Positions 1-8,197 of a DNA stretch of 38,776 nt are shown here, in pieces. Both the position numbers and the translations under genes were made by a program. The DNA comes from Pirellulaceae bacterium (GTDB taxonomy: Bacteria > Planctomycetota > Planctomycetia > Pirellulales > Pirellulaceae). Location of the stretch: contig JAALLA010000019.1 in the NCBI GenBank assembly GCA_011087765.1, forward strand, positions 1 through 38,776. The letters run 5' to 3'. Every line of letters starts with the position of its first letter. Within the stretch, counting starts at the first letter, position 1. The notes under the pieces are model-generated. The model had not been told where the DNA came from, did no database searches, and saw only the letters and a list, made by a program, of their open reading frames with translations.

Positions 1-2
1 TC

Positions 3-767
3 CTGGCGGTTTGGGTTGGCTGCTGTGTTTGTGTTGGCTTGAGCGGTGCTCTGCAGGCTCAAGGCAAGACAGATTTGTCCCCTGATGACGCGCCGTGGTT
101 GGATTCCAAAGCTGGAGAGGTTTTACCAATAGATTTTGGTGATCGCCAATCGGCACGGTCTGCGTCAAGAGCGGAGGTTCCAATGGCTACAGCGGTCACG
201 CCTGTCCCGGCTCCGAGACCTGCGACGTTTTGGAATTGGAATGGGGATTGGGTTTGGAATTTCTTTAAATTTGTTTTTTACATCTTGCTGGTTTTGGCGA
301 TCGGCATAGGGGCGTACCTCGGTTATCGCTATTTCTATCGGTGGCGAAAGCTGAGTATAGAAGGAGGGGATGACGAGAGTCTGGCAAAGCGAACGGTCGA
401 ACAGAGCATGCGGGAATTGTCATTTGACGTAGACTTTTCTGGAGGAGATTTTTGTGCCGAGGCTGAGAAGGCCTATCGGAGTGGGGATTTAAGAAGTGCA
501 ATTATTTATTTGTTTAGCTACGTTTTGGTTTCCCTCGATCAAAAAGGGCATATTCGGTTGCGCAAGGGAAAGACCAACAGAGAGTACCTGCGGGAAATTC
601 GAGGACAAACTGGGTTGGCAAAATTCTACCAACGAGTGATGGTGCCATTTGAGGAGACCTTCTTTGGAGATTATCAACTTGACCAGAAAGAGTTTGAAAG
701 TTGTTGGAGCCAACTGGGGCAATTTCAAAAAGACGTCGTTCAAACTTCACGGGTGACGCATGGATGA
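3..767 (+). CDS. DUF4129-domain membrane protein, 5' end cut by the window edge
   Basis: The frame is open from base 3. The bases before the first in-window TTG (39) encode a hydrophobic run (LAVWVGCCVCVGLSGALQAQ) that looks like a signal peptide, so the real start probably lies upstream of the window. A membrane helix follows (FKFVFYILLVLAIGIGAYLG, about residues 75-95 counted from the TTG). The C-terminal cytoplasmic part carries the DUF4129 signature: GDLRSAIIYLFSYVLVSLDQKG, then a G-K-T-N-R-E-Y-L motif. DUF4129 proteins usually sit beside MoxR ATPases, DUF58 proteins and transglutaminases, as here. Their molecular role is not established. The stop overlaps the next gene by 8 nt, so the two are probably translationally coupled. 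Confidence 0.85.
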   Translation: MAVWVGCCVCVGLSGALQAQGKTDLSPDDAPWLDSKAGEVLPIDFGDRQSARSASRAEVPMATAVTPVPAPRPATFWNWNGDWVWNFFKFVFYILLVLAIGIGAYLGYRYFYRWRKLSIEGGDDESLAKRTVEQSMRELSFDVDFSGGDFCAEAEKAYRSGDLRSAIIYLFSYVLVSLDQKGHIRLRKGKTNREYLREIRGQTGLAKFYQRVMVPFEETFFGDYQLDQKEFESCWSQLGQFQKDVVQTSRVTHG

Positions 768-1923
768 ATTTGTTAAAACGGTTCGGCCAGTAATCTTAAT
801 TGTCCTGATGTTTGCCATGATGTTTGTGTTGGGCTGCGAGCAAGCAAATTCCCTCAACACGGAATACGGAACGCTTTTTGGACCTCGTGGCTCTGACAGC
901 CTAAACGGTACTAAATATTTTTCGGAGTTGTTTGAAGCTCAGGGCGCAACGGTTAATCGAAGTTCAGTTATCGACCCCAACCTTGATCAGTATGACACGC
1001 TGGTTTGGTTCCCTGACAATAATTCTCCACCCTCAGATAAAGCGGTTCGTCGCCTCAGCGATTGGCTTGGGAGTGGGTACAGGAGGACATTGATCTATGT
1101 TGCCGGGGGAAACAGAACGACGGAGGACTACCTGAGAGCAGCGATTGAAAAAGTCCCCATGGATCAAAAGGAAGAGTACTTGCGAAGAATTTCCGAAGAG
1201 ATGATAAGTGATGAGAAAACCGATGCCGGAGGTAGGCAGATTTGGTTTCCGAGTGATTCAACTGAGTGCGAATGGTATGAGGTGACTGAGAGGCGGATAG
1301 GCACGCAGAAGGTTGTTTCCGGTAAGTTATTGCCAAGTGGCAAAACTTATCCAGATATGGAACTTGATTTTGCTTATGAAGTCCAGCCTCGCAAGAAATG
1401 GGAACCCGAGGTGCTTCTCCAGGCGGGTGATGAGGCACTGGTTTATAAATTGGGTAACCGAGCCACTCGCGATAATCAAAGTGAGTTGATTCTGGTAAGC
1501 CAGGGATCCATTTTGTTGAATTATTCTTTGGTCGATGAGGATAAACAAGCCTTGGCTGCGGCGCTGGTCAGGCGTTGTGAAACCCGCCGTGGAGTGTTGT
1601 TCTTGGAGAGTGGTTCTGACGGAATCGAGGTGCGAGAATCCGTAGTCTCAAACCACAGCAATTGGAGTTGGATAGCTCAACCCCCCTTGTGCTATATCGT
1701 GCCACACGTGTTGTTTCTTGGGGTCTTATTTTGTTTCGCTTATTTCCCAATTTTTGGAAGACCCAAACGAGTGAAGCCGCGAAATACCTCGACTTTCAGG
1801 AATCATATCAACGCGACGGCGGAGTTGTTGTCGCGAAGTAATCAGCCGAACCGAGCAGTTAATACTATTAGGGATTACCAACGGGCGGTTGCCAGCGATG
1901 CCAATCGAAATAAGACTGATTGA
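760..1923 (+). CDS. DUF4350-domain protein
   Basis: This 387-residue protein starts with a hydrophobic segment ending in a lipobox-like cysteine (LMFAMMFVLGC, residues about 15-26), so it is a membrane protein or lipoprotein. Residues about 38-120 (GTLFGPRGSDSLNGTKYFSE, then DTLVWFPDN) match the DUF4350 pattern, a domain with a ThuA/GATase-like fold that usually lies between DUF4129 and MoxR genes. A second hydrophobic helix (CYIVPHVLFLGVLFCFAYF) lies near residues 311-330, followed by a basic tail. The ATG overlaps the upstream stop. The product probably works with the MoxR/DUF58 proteins, but the function is unknown. Family assignment is fairly sure; lipoprotein status is an inference. Confidence 0.8.
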   Translation: MDEFVKTVRPVILIVLMFAMMFVLGCEQANSLNTEYGTLFGPRGSDSLNGTKYFSELFEAQGATVNRSSVIDPNLDQYDTLVWFPDNNSPPSDKAVRRLSDWLGSGYRRTLIYVAGGNRTTEDYLRAAIEKVPMDQKEEYLRRISEEMISDEKTDAGGRQIWFPSDSTECEWYEVTERRIGTQKVVSGKLLPSGKTYPDMELDFAYEVQPRKKWEPEVLLQAGDEALVYKLGNRATRDNQSELILVSQGSILLNYSLVDEDKQALAAALVRRCETRRGVLFLESGSDGIEVRESVVSNHSNWSWIAQPPLCYIVPHVLFLGVLFCFAYFPIFGRPKRVKPRNTSTFRNHINATAELLSRSNQPNRAVNTIRDYQRAVASDANRNKTD

Positions 1924-1961
1924 GCATCGTTTGTAAGCCGTGACCAAGTAAAGAAAAAATT

Positions 1962-3170
1962 ATGAGTACATCAGATGAACCGGATGGGGGCCTCGTCAAA
2001 TTCCGATGCGGAAAGTGCGATAAAGTCCTTAAAGTCAAGGTGGAGTCGAGCGGTGGTAAGGCCAAGTGCCCCAGTTGCGGCGAGATCGTTATTGTACCGG
2101 ACAGTCCATCTTTGGACGCGGCGTCAGGCAACGTACAGGTGGTTGAGTCGGCGCCAGTTGTGTCACCGCCCGATCCAATGAAAAAGGGAGTCTCCCTAAA
2201 GAGCGAGGAGGGGGGGACTTCGGCTCAAGGTCTCTATCGTCGAATTACTACCGAAATTGAGAAGGTTTTTATCGGCCAGGACGAACTTGTGCAGGGCGCG
2301 TTAGTGGCCCTGTTCTCAAACGGTCACGTTTTGATTGAAAGTGTACCGGGGCTTGGCAAGACGTTGTTTGTACGAACGCTTGGTAAAGTGTTGGGGTGTG
2401 ATTTTGGGCGCATTCAATTCACTGCTGATTTGATGCCCTCGGACATCACGGGCGCCCCTGTGTTTAATATGAAGTCACAGGAGTTCGAATTTCGACCCGG
2501 ACCGGTTTTTACACAACTTCTTCTAGCGGATGAAATCAATCGCTCACCGGCCAAGACGCACGCCGCGCTTTTGGAAATTATGCAAGAGCGACGGGTGACA
2601 ATTGATGGCAACACCTACTCGTTGGAGTTGCCGTTTCTCGTAGTTGCGACGCAGAATCCAATTGAATCTGAAGGAACTTACAATTTGCCTGAAGCGCAAT
2701 TAGACCGTTTCATGTTTAAGCTATCCGCCAAGTATCCAAGCGAAGAGCAAGAGGCTGAAATCCTCATTCGGCATGGCGGGCAGGAAGACCTGACTCGGCA
2801 ATTGGCTGATAATATTAACCAGGTGACGACCCCCGAAGAAATCTTAAGTTTGACCGCGGAAAGCGGAACTGTGCGGGTTGATGAACTGTTGGTGGATTAT
2901 ATCAATAAGATTGTGCGGTTGACGAGAACTTGGCCGCAGTTTTATTTGGGTGCCTCACCGAGAGCGGGGATCAGTTTGATGCAGGGAGCGCGAACCCTTG
3001 CCCTGTTTCACGGTCGCGACTATGCCGTGCCCGATGATGTGATCGAAATTGCATTACCGGTTCTCCGTCACCGAGTTCAATTGACGGCAGAGGCGGAAGT
3101 GGAAGGGCAGAGTGTTGATCAACTTCTGAGTGATTTGATCCGCACTATCGAAGTGCCCCGACTCAAATAG
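1962..3170 (+). CDS. MoxR-family AAA+ ATPase with N-terminal zinc ribbon
   Basis: This 402-residue AAA+ ATPase of the MoxR class is thought to act as a chaperone or assembly factor for partners with von Willebrand A-like domains, such as the DUF58 protein encoded next. Walker A is ESVPGLGKT (residues 126-134), Walker B is LLLADE (186-191), and the sensor segment ATQNP (229-233) is followed by EGTYNLPEAQLDRF. The MoxR core begins near residue 90. Before it comes a four-cysteine ribbon, FRCGKC (C16, C19) and KCPSCG (C36, C39), joined by a low-complexity linker. The ribbon is an addition to the usual 310-330-residue MoxR. The ATG at 1962 is kept because the ribbon begins directly after it. Confidence 0.93.
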   Translation: MSTSDEPDGGLVKFRCGKCDKVLKVKVESSGGKAKCPSCGEIVIVPDSPSLDAASGNVQVVESAPVVSPPDPMKKGVSLKSEEGGTSAQGLYRRITTEIEKVFIGQDELVQGALVALFSNGHVLIESVPGLGKTLFVRTLGKVLGCDFGRIQFTADLMPSDITGAPVFNMKSQEFEFRPGPVFTQLLLADEINRSPAKTHAALLEIMQERRVTIDGNTYSLELPFLVVATQNPIESEGTYNLPEAQLDRFMFKLSAKYPSEEQEAEILIRHGGQEDLTRQLADNINQVTTPEEILSLTAESGTVRVDELLVDYINKIVRLTRTWPQFYLGASPRAGISLMQGARTLALFHGRDYAVPDDVIEIALPVLRHRVQLTAEAEVEGQSVDQLLSDLIRTIEVPRLK

Positions 3171-3219
3171 ATCTATTAATGCTCGGCGATTGGGTCGCCT
3201 CCGAAGATAAGTAAAGCCT

Positions 3220-4668
3220 GTGTTAGAAACTCTCCAATTCGTGTGTGAATACCTGATTAACAGCCCAATTTTGCTGTTGTTAATCATGTCATTTCCATTG
3301 TGGTTGCTCGCGCGAAAATCGGGAGTTTTTCCCAGTAAACGGATGATGTGTCTGTTTTTAATCCCAGTCCTCATCTCGTTTTTCCTAATCACTGTGAACG
3401 ACGGAGGTGGGCTGCGCCGGATATTGCTGTTTTCAATCCTGTTGATTGATATGGCGTTCTTAGCAATTTCCTTTGTTGACCTGATGATGATTGTTCCACC
3501 TTCTGTATTTTCTGGAACGCGAACGGTTCAGAGAATTGCGTCGCAGGGAAAAAGACAGAAAGTCGAGATCGAAATTATTAATCATTCAAGCAAGTCTTGT
3601 GTGGTTGCCCTGCGAGATGATCTGCCAGAGTCTTTTGTCGCGGAGCCAAATCGATTCGACGCATCAATTAGCGGTCGCAGTCGCCTGCAGTTTATTTATG
3701 AGCTGACTGGTCAGCGTCGCGGGCGAGTGGTGTTGGAGTGTATTCATTTAATGGTCGGCAGTCCTCTCAAGTTATGGCAGGGGTTCTACCGTTTACCCAG
3801 CGAATCCATTGTGGATGTTTATCCTGACATGAAGCAAATTGCTGAATATGACTTGCTGGCTCGAACGAATCGCTTGAATCTAATGGGGCTGCGTCGAACT
3901 CGAAAAATTGGACAGGATAATGAGTTCGAGCGATTGCGTGATTACACGCAGGACGACAACTACAAACACATCGATTGGCGGACAACCGCTCGACGGAATA
4001 AGTTGACGGTCCGCGATTTCCAGGCGAATCAAAGTCAACGAATTTTATTCATGGTTGACTGCGGGCGGATGATGACAGGAACGGCTGGAGAAATTAGTCT
4101 GCTGGATCATTCACTTAATGCTATGTTGATGCTCAGTTACATTGCATTGCGGCAAGGGGATTCAGTTGGCATGCTGAGTTTCAGTGACCGGATTCATAAT
4201 TTTACGCCAGCAAAGAACGGCGTAAAACATATCAACCGCCTGCTGAATGCTTCGTACGACCAGCAGGCCAGATATGTCGAGTCGCGGTACGATGATGCGT
4301 TTCTTTATTTACGGTCGCACTGCTCGAAGCGATCACTGGTAATATTGGTGACCAATGTGATCGATGAAATAAATTCGCACCAGATAAACCAGTATTTGAC
4401 TTCTTTGACAGGGCGGCATTTGCCTTTAGGGGTGTTTCTTCGCGACCAAGCAATGTTTTCTGCAGTGGATGAATATGAGTCGCATAACGACCCCAGTAAG
4501 AAACAAATCTATGAAGCCGCCGCTGCCGTAGACGTTTTGAATTGGCGCAGGCAGGTGGTTCGCGATCTTCGGCATCAAGGGGCGCTTGCGATGGATTTGT
4601 TTCCTGAGGATCTCACCTCGGAATTGATTAATCAGTACTTGCAAATTAAAGCAAGGCACTTGCTCTAA
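3220..4668 (+). CDS. DUF58-domain membrane protein
   Basis: This 482-residue protein starts at GTG and has three hydrophobic segments near residues 13-31, 41-57 and 68-92. A beta-rich middle region is followed by the DUF58 signature RDYTQDDNYKHIDWRTTARR (residues 240-259) and a vWA-like strand FMVDCGRMM (277-285) that resembles a MIDAS motif. DUF58 proteins are encoded next to MoxR ATPases and are presumed to be their substrates or partners. The 49-nt gap after the MoxR stop supports one transcript with the three upstream genes. The gene converges with the mnmE-like gene, with only 40 nt between the stops. Confidence 0.9.
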   Translation: MLETLQFVCEYLINSPILLLLIMSFPLWLLARKSGVFPSKRMMCLFLIPVLISFFLITVNDGGGLRRILLFSILLIDMAFLAISFVDLMMIVPPSVFSGTRTVQRIASQGKRQKVEIEIINHSSKSCVVALRDDLPESFVAEPNRFDASISGRSRLQFIYELTGQRRGRVVLECIHLMVGSPLKLWQGFYRLPSESIVDVYPDMKQIAEYDLLARTNRLNLMGLRRTRKIGQDNEFERLRDYTQDDNYKHIDWRTTARRNKLTVRDFQANQSQRILFMVDCGRMMTGTAGEISLLDHSLNAMLMLSYIALRQGDSVGMLSFSDRIHNFTPAKNGVKHINRLLNASYDQQARYVESRYDDAFLYLRSHCSKRSLVILVTNVIDEINSHQINQYLTSLTGRHLPLGVFLRDQAMFSAVDEYESHNDPSKKQIYEAAAAVDVLNWRRQVVRDLRHQGALAMDLFPEDLTSELINQYLQIKARHLL

Positions 4669-4708
4669 GCTTCGCAATCAAGGCTGTTTAATCCAACTGG
4701 GATGTCGA

Positions 4709-5854
4709 TCAGCTTAATCGTTCCAGTGCCTGGTTTATCGGATGGGATGATTTTTGATTGAGGCAATCGAGAGTTTCCTCGAGTCGTTGATGCTGTTCCG
4801 CAGTGACGGGATAAGCTTGTGTTTCACCCGGGAGTTCCGGAACCAATTGAGTGCCAATGATTTCTATTAACTCTCGAATTCCTTTTTTGGTTTTTACGGA
4901 AGTCTGGACGGTAGGTAAATGACCGGTCGAAATAGGGTGCACCGGCTGGTTGGGGGAAAGCAAGTCAATCTTGTTAAAAACAACTAAGTCTGTTTTGTTT
5001 TCAGCCACGATTTCAGCGATCTCGGACTGTCGGGGTTCGTTTGCATCAAAAACACAAATCGTCAAATCCGAATTAAGGATCTGCGCTTTTGCTTGAGCAA
5101 TTCCCTGAATCTCGATTGGGTTGTCGGAGTTTCTTAGGCCTGCGGTATCTTTTACGGTGACAGGCCATCCGTTGAGAGCGAGAGCTTGTGAAACAACATC
5201 GCGGGTTGTTCCAGCAATATCATGGACAATTGCCCGTTGAAAGCCCGACATGGCATTCACGAGGCTGCTTTTTCCAACGTTCGGTTGGCCGCAAAGAACA
5301 ATGGTTCGAGGGGTCGTAAGGTGCCTCCCAAACTTAGACCACTTGAGCATGGATTGGATGTGGGTAGCGGCGACATTCCATTCGTTGGAGGTTAGCAAGT
5401 TCCGTATTTGTTGAATTTGGTTAGGCAGTTGTGTAACTAGCCGTAATAAGAGCGAAGCGGTTTTGGGTGTGGTCGCTTGAGTCAGTGCCAGTTGAGTACT
5501 GACACTCCAGAAATCCTGGAATTGAGCTGAAAATTCAGCGGCTGAAATTTCAGCGAATCCCTTGGCATTGAGCGACCCAATGACAGCTTGGCTTGCCGTC
5601 GTTCCGCCATGACAGTGGATTTCGAAGTATTTTTCGCCTCGTTTAGAAACAACGAGATCTTCACCGGTGGATTTCCAAATGCCGTAGGCGACGTCCTGGT
5701 ATTTCCGGGAAGAGAGAGGGTTTCCATTTGGCGTTTGTAAGCACTCGTCGATTGCGGTTTCCGCTAATTTGCCATGAACGGCAATTACAGCAACGGCACC
5801 GCGCCCGATCGGAGTGATTTGGCTGCAAACATTAGAGGAAGGTGAGGCGTTCAA
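4709..5854 (-). CDS. MnmE/TrmE-like GTPase lacking the C-terminal catalytic motif
   Basis: The architecture resembles MnmE, the GTPase that modifies wobble uridine in tRNA together with MnmG. An N-terminal folate-binding-like part (ITPIGRGAVAVIAVHG, residues 13-28; HCHGG, 80-84) is followed by a G domain: GQPNVGKS (189-196), AGTTRD (214-219), DTAG (236-239) and NKID (294-297). The protein ends at residue 381. MnmE is usually about 450 residues and ends in FC(I/V)GK, whose cysteine is needed for tRNA modification. That motif is absent, and I found no frameshifted remnant after the stop. The start is TTG; an in-frame ATT two codons earlier is possible. It lies 33 nt after coaX in the obgE-coaX operon. 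It may be a paralogue with another role or a degraded MnmE. Confidence 0.75.
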   Translation of the reverse strand: MNASPSSNVCSQITPIGRGAVAVIAVHGKLAETAIDECLQTPNGNPLSSRKYQDVAYGIWKSTGEDLVVSKRGEKYFEIHCHGGTTASQAVIGSLNAKGFAEISAAEFSAQFQDFWSVSTQLALTQATTPKTASLLLRLVTQLPNQIQQIRNLLTSNEWNVAATHIQSMLKWSKFGRHLTTPRTIVLCGQPNVGKSSLVNAMSGFQRAIVHDIAGTTRDVVSQALALNGWPVTVKDTAGLRNSDNPIEIQGIAQAKAQILNSDLTICVFDANEPRQSEIAEIVAENKTDLVVFNKIDLLSPNQPVHPISTGHLPTVQTSVKTKKGIRELIEIIGTQLVPELPGETQAYPVTAEQHQRLEETLDCLNQKSSHPINQALERLS

Positions 5855-5887
5855 TGGAATTTTATTTTGCGTTTAGGAAAGGATGGG

Positions 5888-6667
5888 TTAGACGCAGTTC
5901 AGTTTTTTTCCGATAGCACGTGCACCTTGCAATATTAAATCAGGTACATAGTGCCAATCTTGACTCAATTGTTCAGAAACATCCTTCAGTCCACCACCTG
6001 TTGCGAAAGTAGATGCCTTTTGTGTGGAGAGCTGTGACATTTGATTGACAATTTCTCGGATGGCATGCTTTTGTGAATGGTAAACGCCTTTTCGAATTGC
6101 GTCGGTAGTCGACTTCCCAATGATGGAATCGAAGACTTGAACGGGTGTCGGGTTGTCAGCAATCTCTCCCAGATCCGGCAGGGCATCGGTAAAGGCACTG
6201 AGTCGTTTGAAGTTGGATTCAGCGCCCGGAAAGATGACGCCGCCTTGAAAAACACCTTGAGGGTCTACCCAGTCGATGGTCACTGCAGTGCCTGCGTCGA
6301 CAATGATAACTGGGCCTTCTGTGTTATTTAGTTGCCATGCCATCCAGGCTGAAATTAAGCGGTCTCTACCCAGAAGCTTCCGCGATTCGATATTAGATGG
6401 CAGTGCGATATCACTCTCGTCAATGAGATGGAGGTGGTCACTAGGTCTGTGTTGCTTGACCCACTCTATTAGCTTCGATTCCTTTTGCCGATCGACACTC
6501 GACACGGACCAAAAGAAGGCGTCGTTTTTTAGCGGTAGTTCGGAGAGTTTCTGATTCAGGGTTTCGACGTTCACCGCCAGTTGGGCCTCCCAGTTGTCGG
6601 TCATGTCGGGGCTGTCGATCGCAAGCTTGATCGAGCTATTGCCGATATCGACTGCAATCAATCGCAT
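5888..6667 (-). CDS. coaX: Type III pantothenate kinase
   Basis: CoaX phosphorylates pantothenate in the first step of coenzyme A synthesis. The 259-residue length is normal. Visible family motifs are the N-terminal phosphate-binding VDIGNSSIK (residues 6-14), GRDRLISAW (100-108), and DAGTAVTIDW (124-133), which contains the catalytic aspartate, followed by GGVIFPG. The ATG overlaps the end of obgE by 10 nt, so translation is probably coupled to it. The mnmE-like gene follows 33 nt downstream on the same strand. Type III kinases are not feedback-inhibited by CoA, a known property of the family. Confidence 0.93.
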   Translation of the reverse strand: MRLIAVDIGNSSIKLAIDSPDMTDNWEAQLAVNVETLNQKLSELPLKNDAFFWSVSSVDRQKESKLIEWVKQHRPSDHLHLIDESDIALPSNIESRKLLGRDRLISAWMAWQLNNTEGPVIIVDAGTAVTIDWVDPQGVFQGGVIFPGAESNFKRLSAFTDALPDLGEIADNPTPVQVFDSIIGKSTTDAIRKGVYHSQKHAIREIVNQMSQLSTQKASTFATGGGLKDVSEQLSQDWHYVPDLILQGARAIGKKLNCV

Positions 6668-7659
6668 GAGGAATGCTGCTCCAAAACTTGATCGATTCGA
6701 TTCATCAGCTGAGGCAGGCCATCACCCGTGACTGCCGAAATCAAAAACACTTCGTTTTCCGTTTCGCTTCTGAGTGTTGCAGCGACCTCCTGGGCGGGAG
6801 GCAATTCGGATTTGGTAACCACAACAATTTCCGGTCGTGTTTTCAATTGAGGGTTGTATTCCTCAAGTTCGCGCCGGATCGCCTGGTAATTTTCTGTGGG
6901 GTCGGTTTGATCGAGGGGCATGGGTTCGACCAAATGGACGAGGATTCCCGCTCGTTCGATGTGTTTTAAAAAGTCGTGTCCGAGGCCAACCCCTTCTGAC
7001 GCTCCTTCGATCAGCCCTGGAATATCTGCCAGAATAAACGATCGGTCAGCATCGATTTGAACTTGCCCGAGGTTGGGGAACTTGGTCGTGAAAGGGTAGT
7101 CGGCAATTTCCGGCTTTGCACTGGAGAGTCGGCTTAGCAGAGTGCTTTTGCCCGCGTTGGGTTTTCCAATCAAGCCAACATCCGCAATGACTTTTAGTTC
7201 AAGCTTAAGGACTCTTGATTCACCCGGGCCGCCCTGCGTTGCTGGTCGGGGGGCTTGATTGGTGGAAGATTTAAAGCGGGTGTGGCCTCTGCCTCCACGC
7301 CCTCCGCGGGCGGCGATTACCGAATCGCCATCGACGGCGAGGTCTTTGATGATCAAATCCGTTTCGGCATCGATAACGATGGTCCCCGTCGGTACCAAAA
7401 CCGTTATGTCCTCAGCGCACGCTCCGTGTCGGTTTGCGCCTTCGCCGTTGTTACCGTTTTTCCCTCGCACGTGATGGCGGTTGGCAAGCGCGACCAGACT
7501 GTTGACTCCGTGCTTTGCGGTGAGAATGACGCTTCCACCGTTGCCGCCGTCACCACCATTAGGCCCTCCGCGAGGGACATATTTTTCTCGGCGAAAACTC
7601 ATGCATCCGTGTCCACCCCGTCCTCCAATTACTTCGATTTGAACTTGGTCGACGAACAT
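6658..7659 (-). CDS. obgE: Obg-family GTPase
   Basis: Obg is a ribosome-associated GTPase for 50S maturation and the stringent response. The glycine-rich Obg fold (GGRGGHGCMSFRREKYVPRG) occupies the first 155 residues and the G domain follows: GKPNAGKS (165-172), DIPG (212-215), a G4 segment TKSE (282-285) and ISA (308-310). I chose the ATG at 7659, giving 333 residues, because the protein then begins MFVDQVQIEV as Obg proteins do. The longer open frame to 7740 would start inside a terminator hairpin (7727-7751). The G4 motif differs from the common N/T-K-x-D by ending in glutamate. rpmA lies upstream, the usual neighbour, and coaX overlaps downstream. Confidence 0.95.
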   Translation of the reverse strand: MFVDQVQIEVIGGRGGHGCMSFRREKYVPRGGPNGGDGGNGGSVILTAKHGVNSLVALANRHHVRGKNGNNGEGANRHGACAEDITVLVPTGTIVIDAETDLIIKDLAVDGDSVIAARGGRGGRGHTRFKSSTNQAPRPATQGGPGESRVLKLELKVIADVGLIGKPNAGKSTLLSRLSSAKPEIADYPFTTKFPNLGQVQIDADRSFILADIPGLIEGASEGVGLGHDFLKHIERAGILVHLVEPMPLDQTDPTENYQAIRRELEEYNPQLKTRPEIVVVTKSELPPAQEVAATLRSETENEVFLISAVTGDGLPQLMNRIDQVLEQHSSCD

Positions 7660-7726
7660 GGTATTCCAGACAAAATTGGATGCGGCGGTGCGGTTGAGGA
7701 GTTCAGGCTTCGAAATTGCAAAAATA

Positions 7727-7751
7727 AAGGATGCCATCATCTGGCATCCTT
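7727..7751 (-). terminator. Intrinsic terminator after rpmA
   Basis: A perfect 10-bp inverted repeat (AAGGATGCCA / TGGCATCCTT) with a 5-nt loop lies between rpmA and obgE. Read on the minus strand, the stem is followed by TTTATTTTTG, a U-rich tract. It would end rpmA transcription, or allow partial readthrough into obgE. Confidence 0.75.
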
Positions 7752-7768
7752 ATTCTTAATTCATAGTG

Positions 7769-7826
7769 CAGGGGGTAACGAACAAAGGGCGGTAGTAGTT
7801 CTACCTTCCGCCTCTGGCACCCCCTG
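7769..7826 (-). other. Nested stem-loop in the rpmA 3' untranslated region
   Basis: A perfect 8-bp outer pairing (CAGGGGGT at 7769-7776 with ACCCCCTG at 7819-7826) encloses a second hairpin, GGTAG-TAGTT-CTACC, extended by GGC/GCC across a small bulge. It begins right after the rpmA stop codon and precedes the terminator. It may protect the rpmA message 3' end. The pairing is visible; the role is inferred. Confidence 0.5.
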
Positions 7827-7829
7827 TCC

Positions 7830-8081
7830 TTAGTTGGTTTCGGCAACGACGTTGATTCGACGTCCGTTACGATCAAACATGACGTTTCCATCAACCAGCG
7901 CAAAAAGTGTGTAGTCATTTCCTTGGCCAACACCCTTTCCAGGATGCCACTTATTACCAACTTGTCGAATTAGGATATTTCCTGCAACGACGCGTTCTCC
8001 GCCAAACTTTTTGACCCCTCGACGTTGGGCGTTGGAATCGCGCCCGTTTCGGCTGGAGCCTTGTCCCTTTTTATGGGCCAT
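7830..8081 (-). CDS. rpmA: 50S ribosomal protein L27
   Basis: This 83-residue protein matches L27 end to end: [20 protein letters not shown] at the N-terminus, then RRGVKKFGG and GNILIRQVG, then a glycine-rich [18 protein letters not shown] core. L27 sits at the peptidyl-transferase centre. The N-terminal MAHKK begins directly, without the cleaved prepeptide seen in Firmicutes. The usual upstream partner rplU (L21) is not adjacent; an exported-protein gene lies there instead. A terminator separates it from obgE. Confidence 0.97.
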   Translation of the reverse strand: MAHKKGQGSSRNGRDSNAQRRGVKKFGGERVVAGNILIRQVGNKWHPGKGVGQGNDYTLFALVDGNVMFDRNGRRINVVAETN

Positions 8082-8197
8082 TAAACTGCTTTCTTTGTTC
8101 TCAAATACTCGTTGTAAATCTCGGCAATTCGGTCACCGAGCGGCGCGAATCCAGAAAAAATAGGTGGTCTGGACCCGACAAAATCAGAAGCGAGATT

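Noticed and set aside
4660-4711. The TGA ending the mnmE-like gene as a second selenocysteine codon
   Set aside because: The frame after it closes after six codons (TAA), and there is no redox motif or MnmE C-terminal sequence.
7255-7833. A 192-residue plus-strand frame opposite obgE
   Set aside because: It is the antisense of the glycine-rich Obg domain; codon bias of obgE keeps it open by chance.
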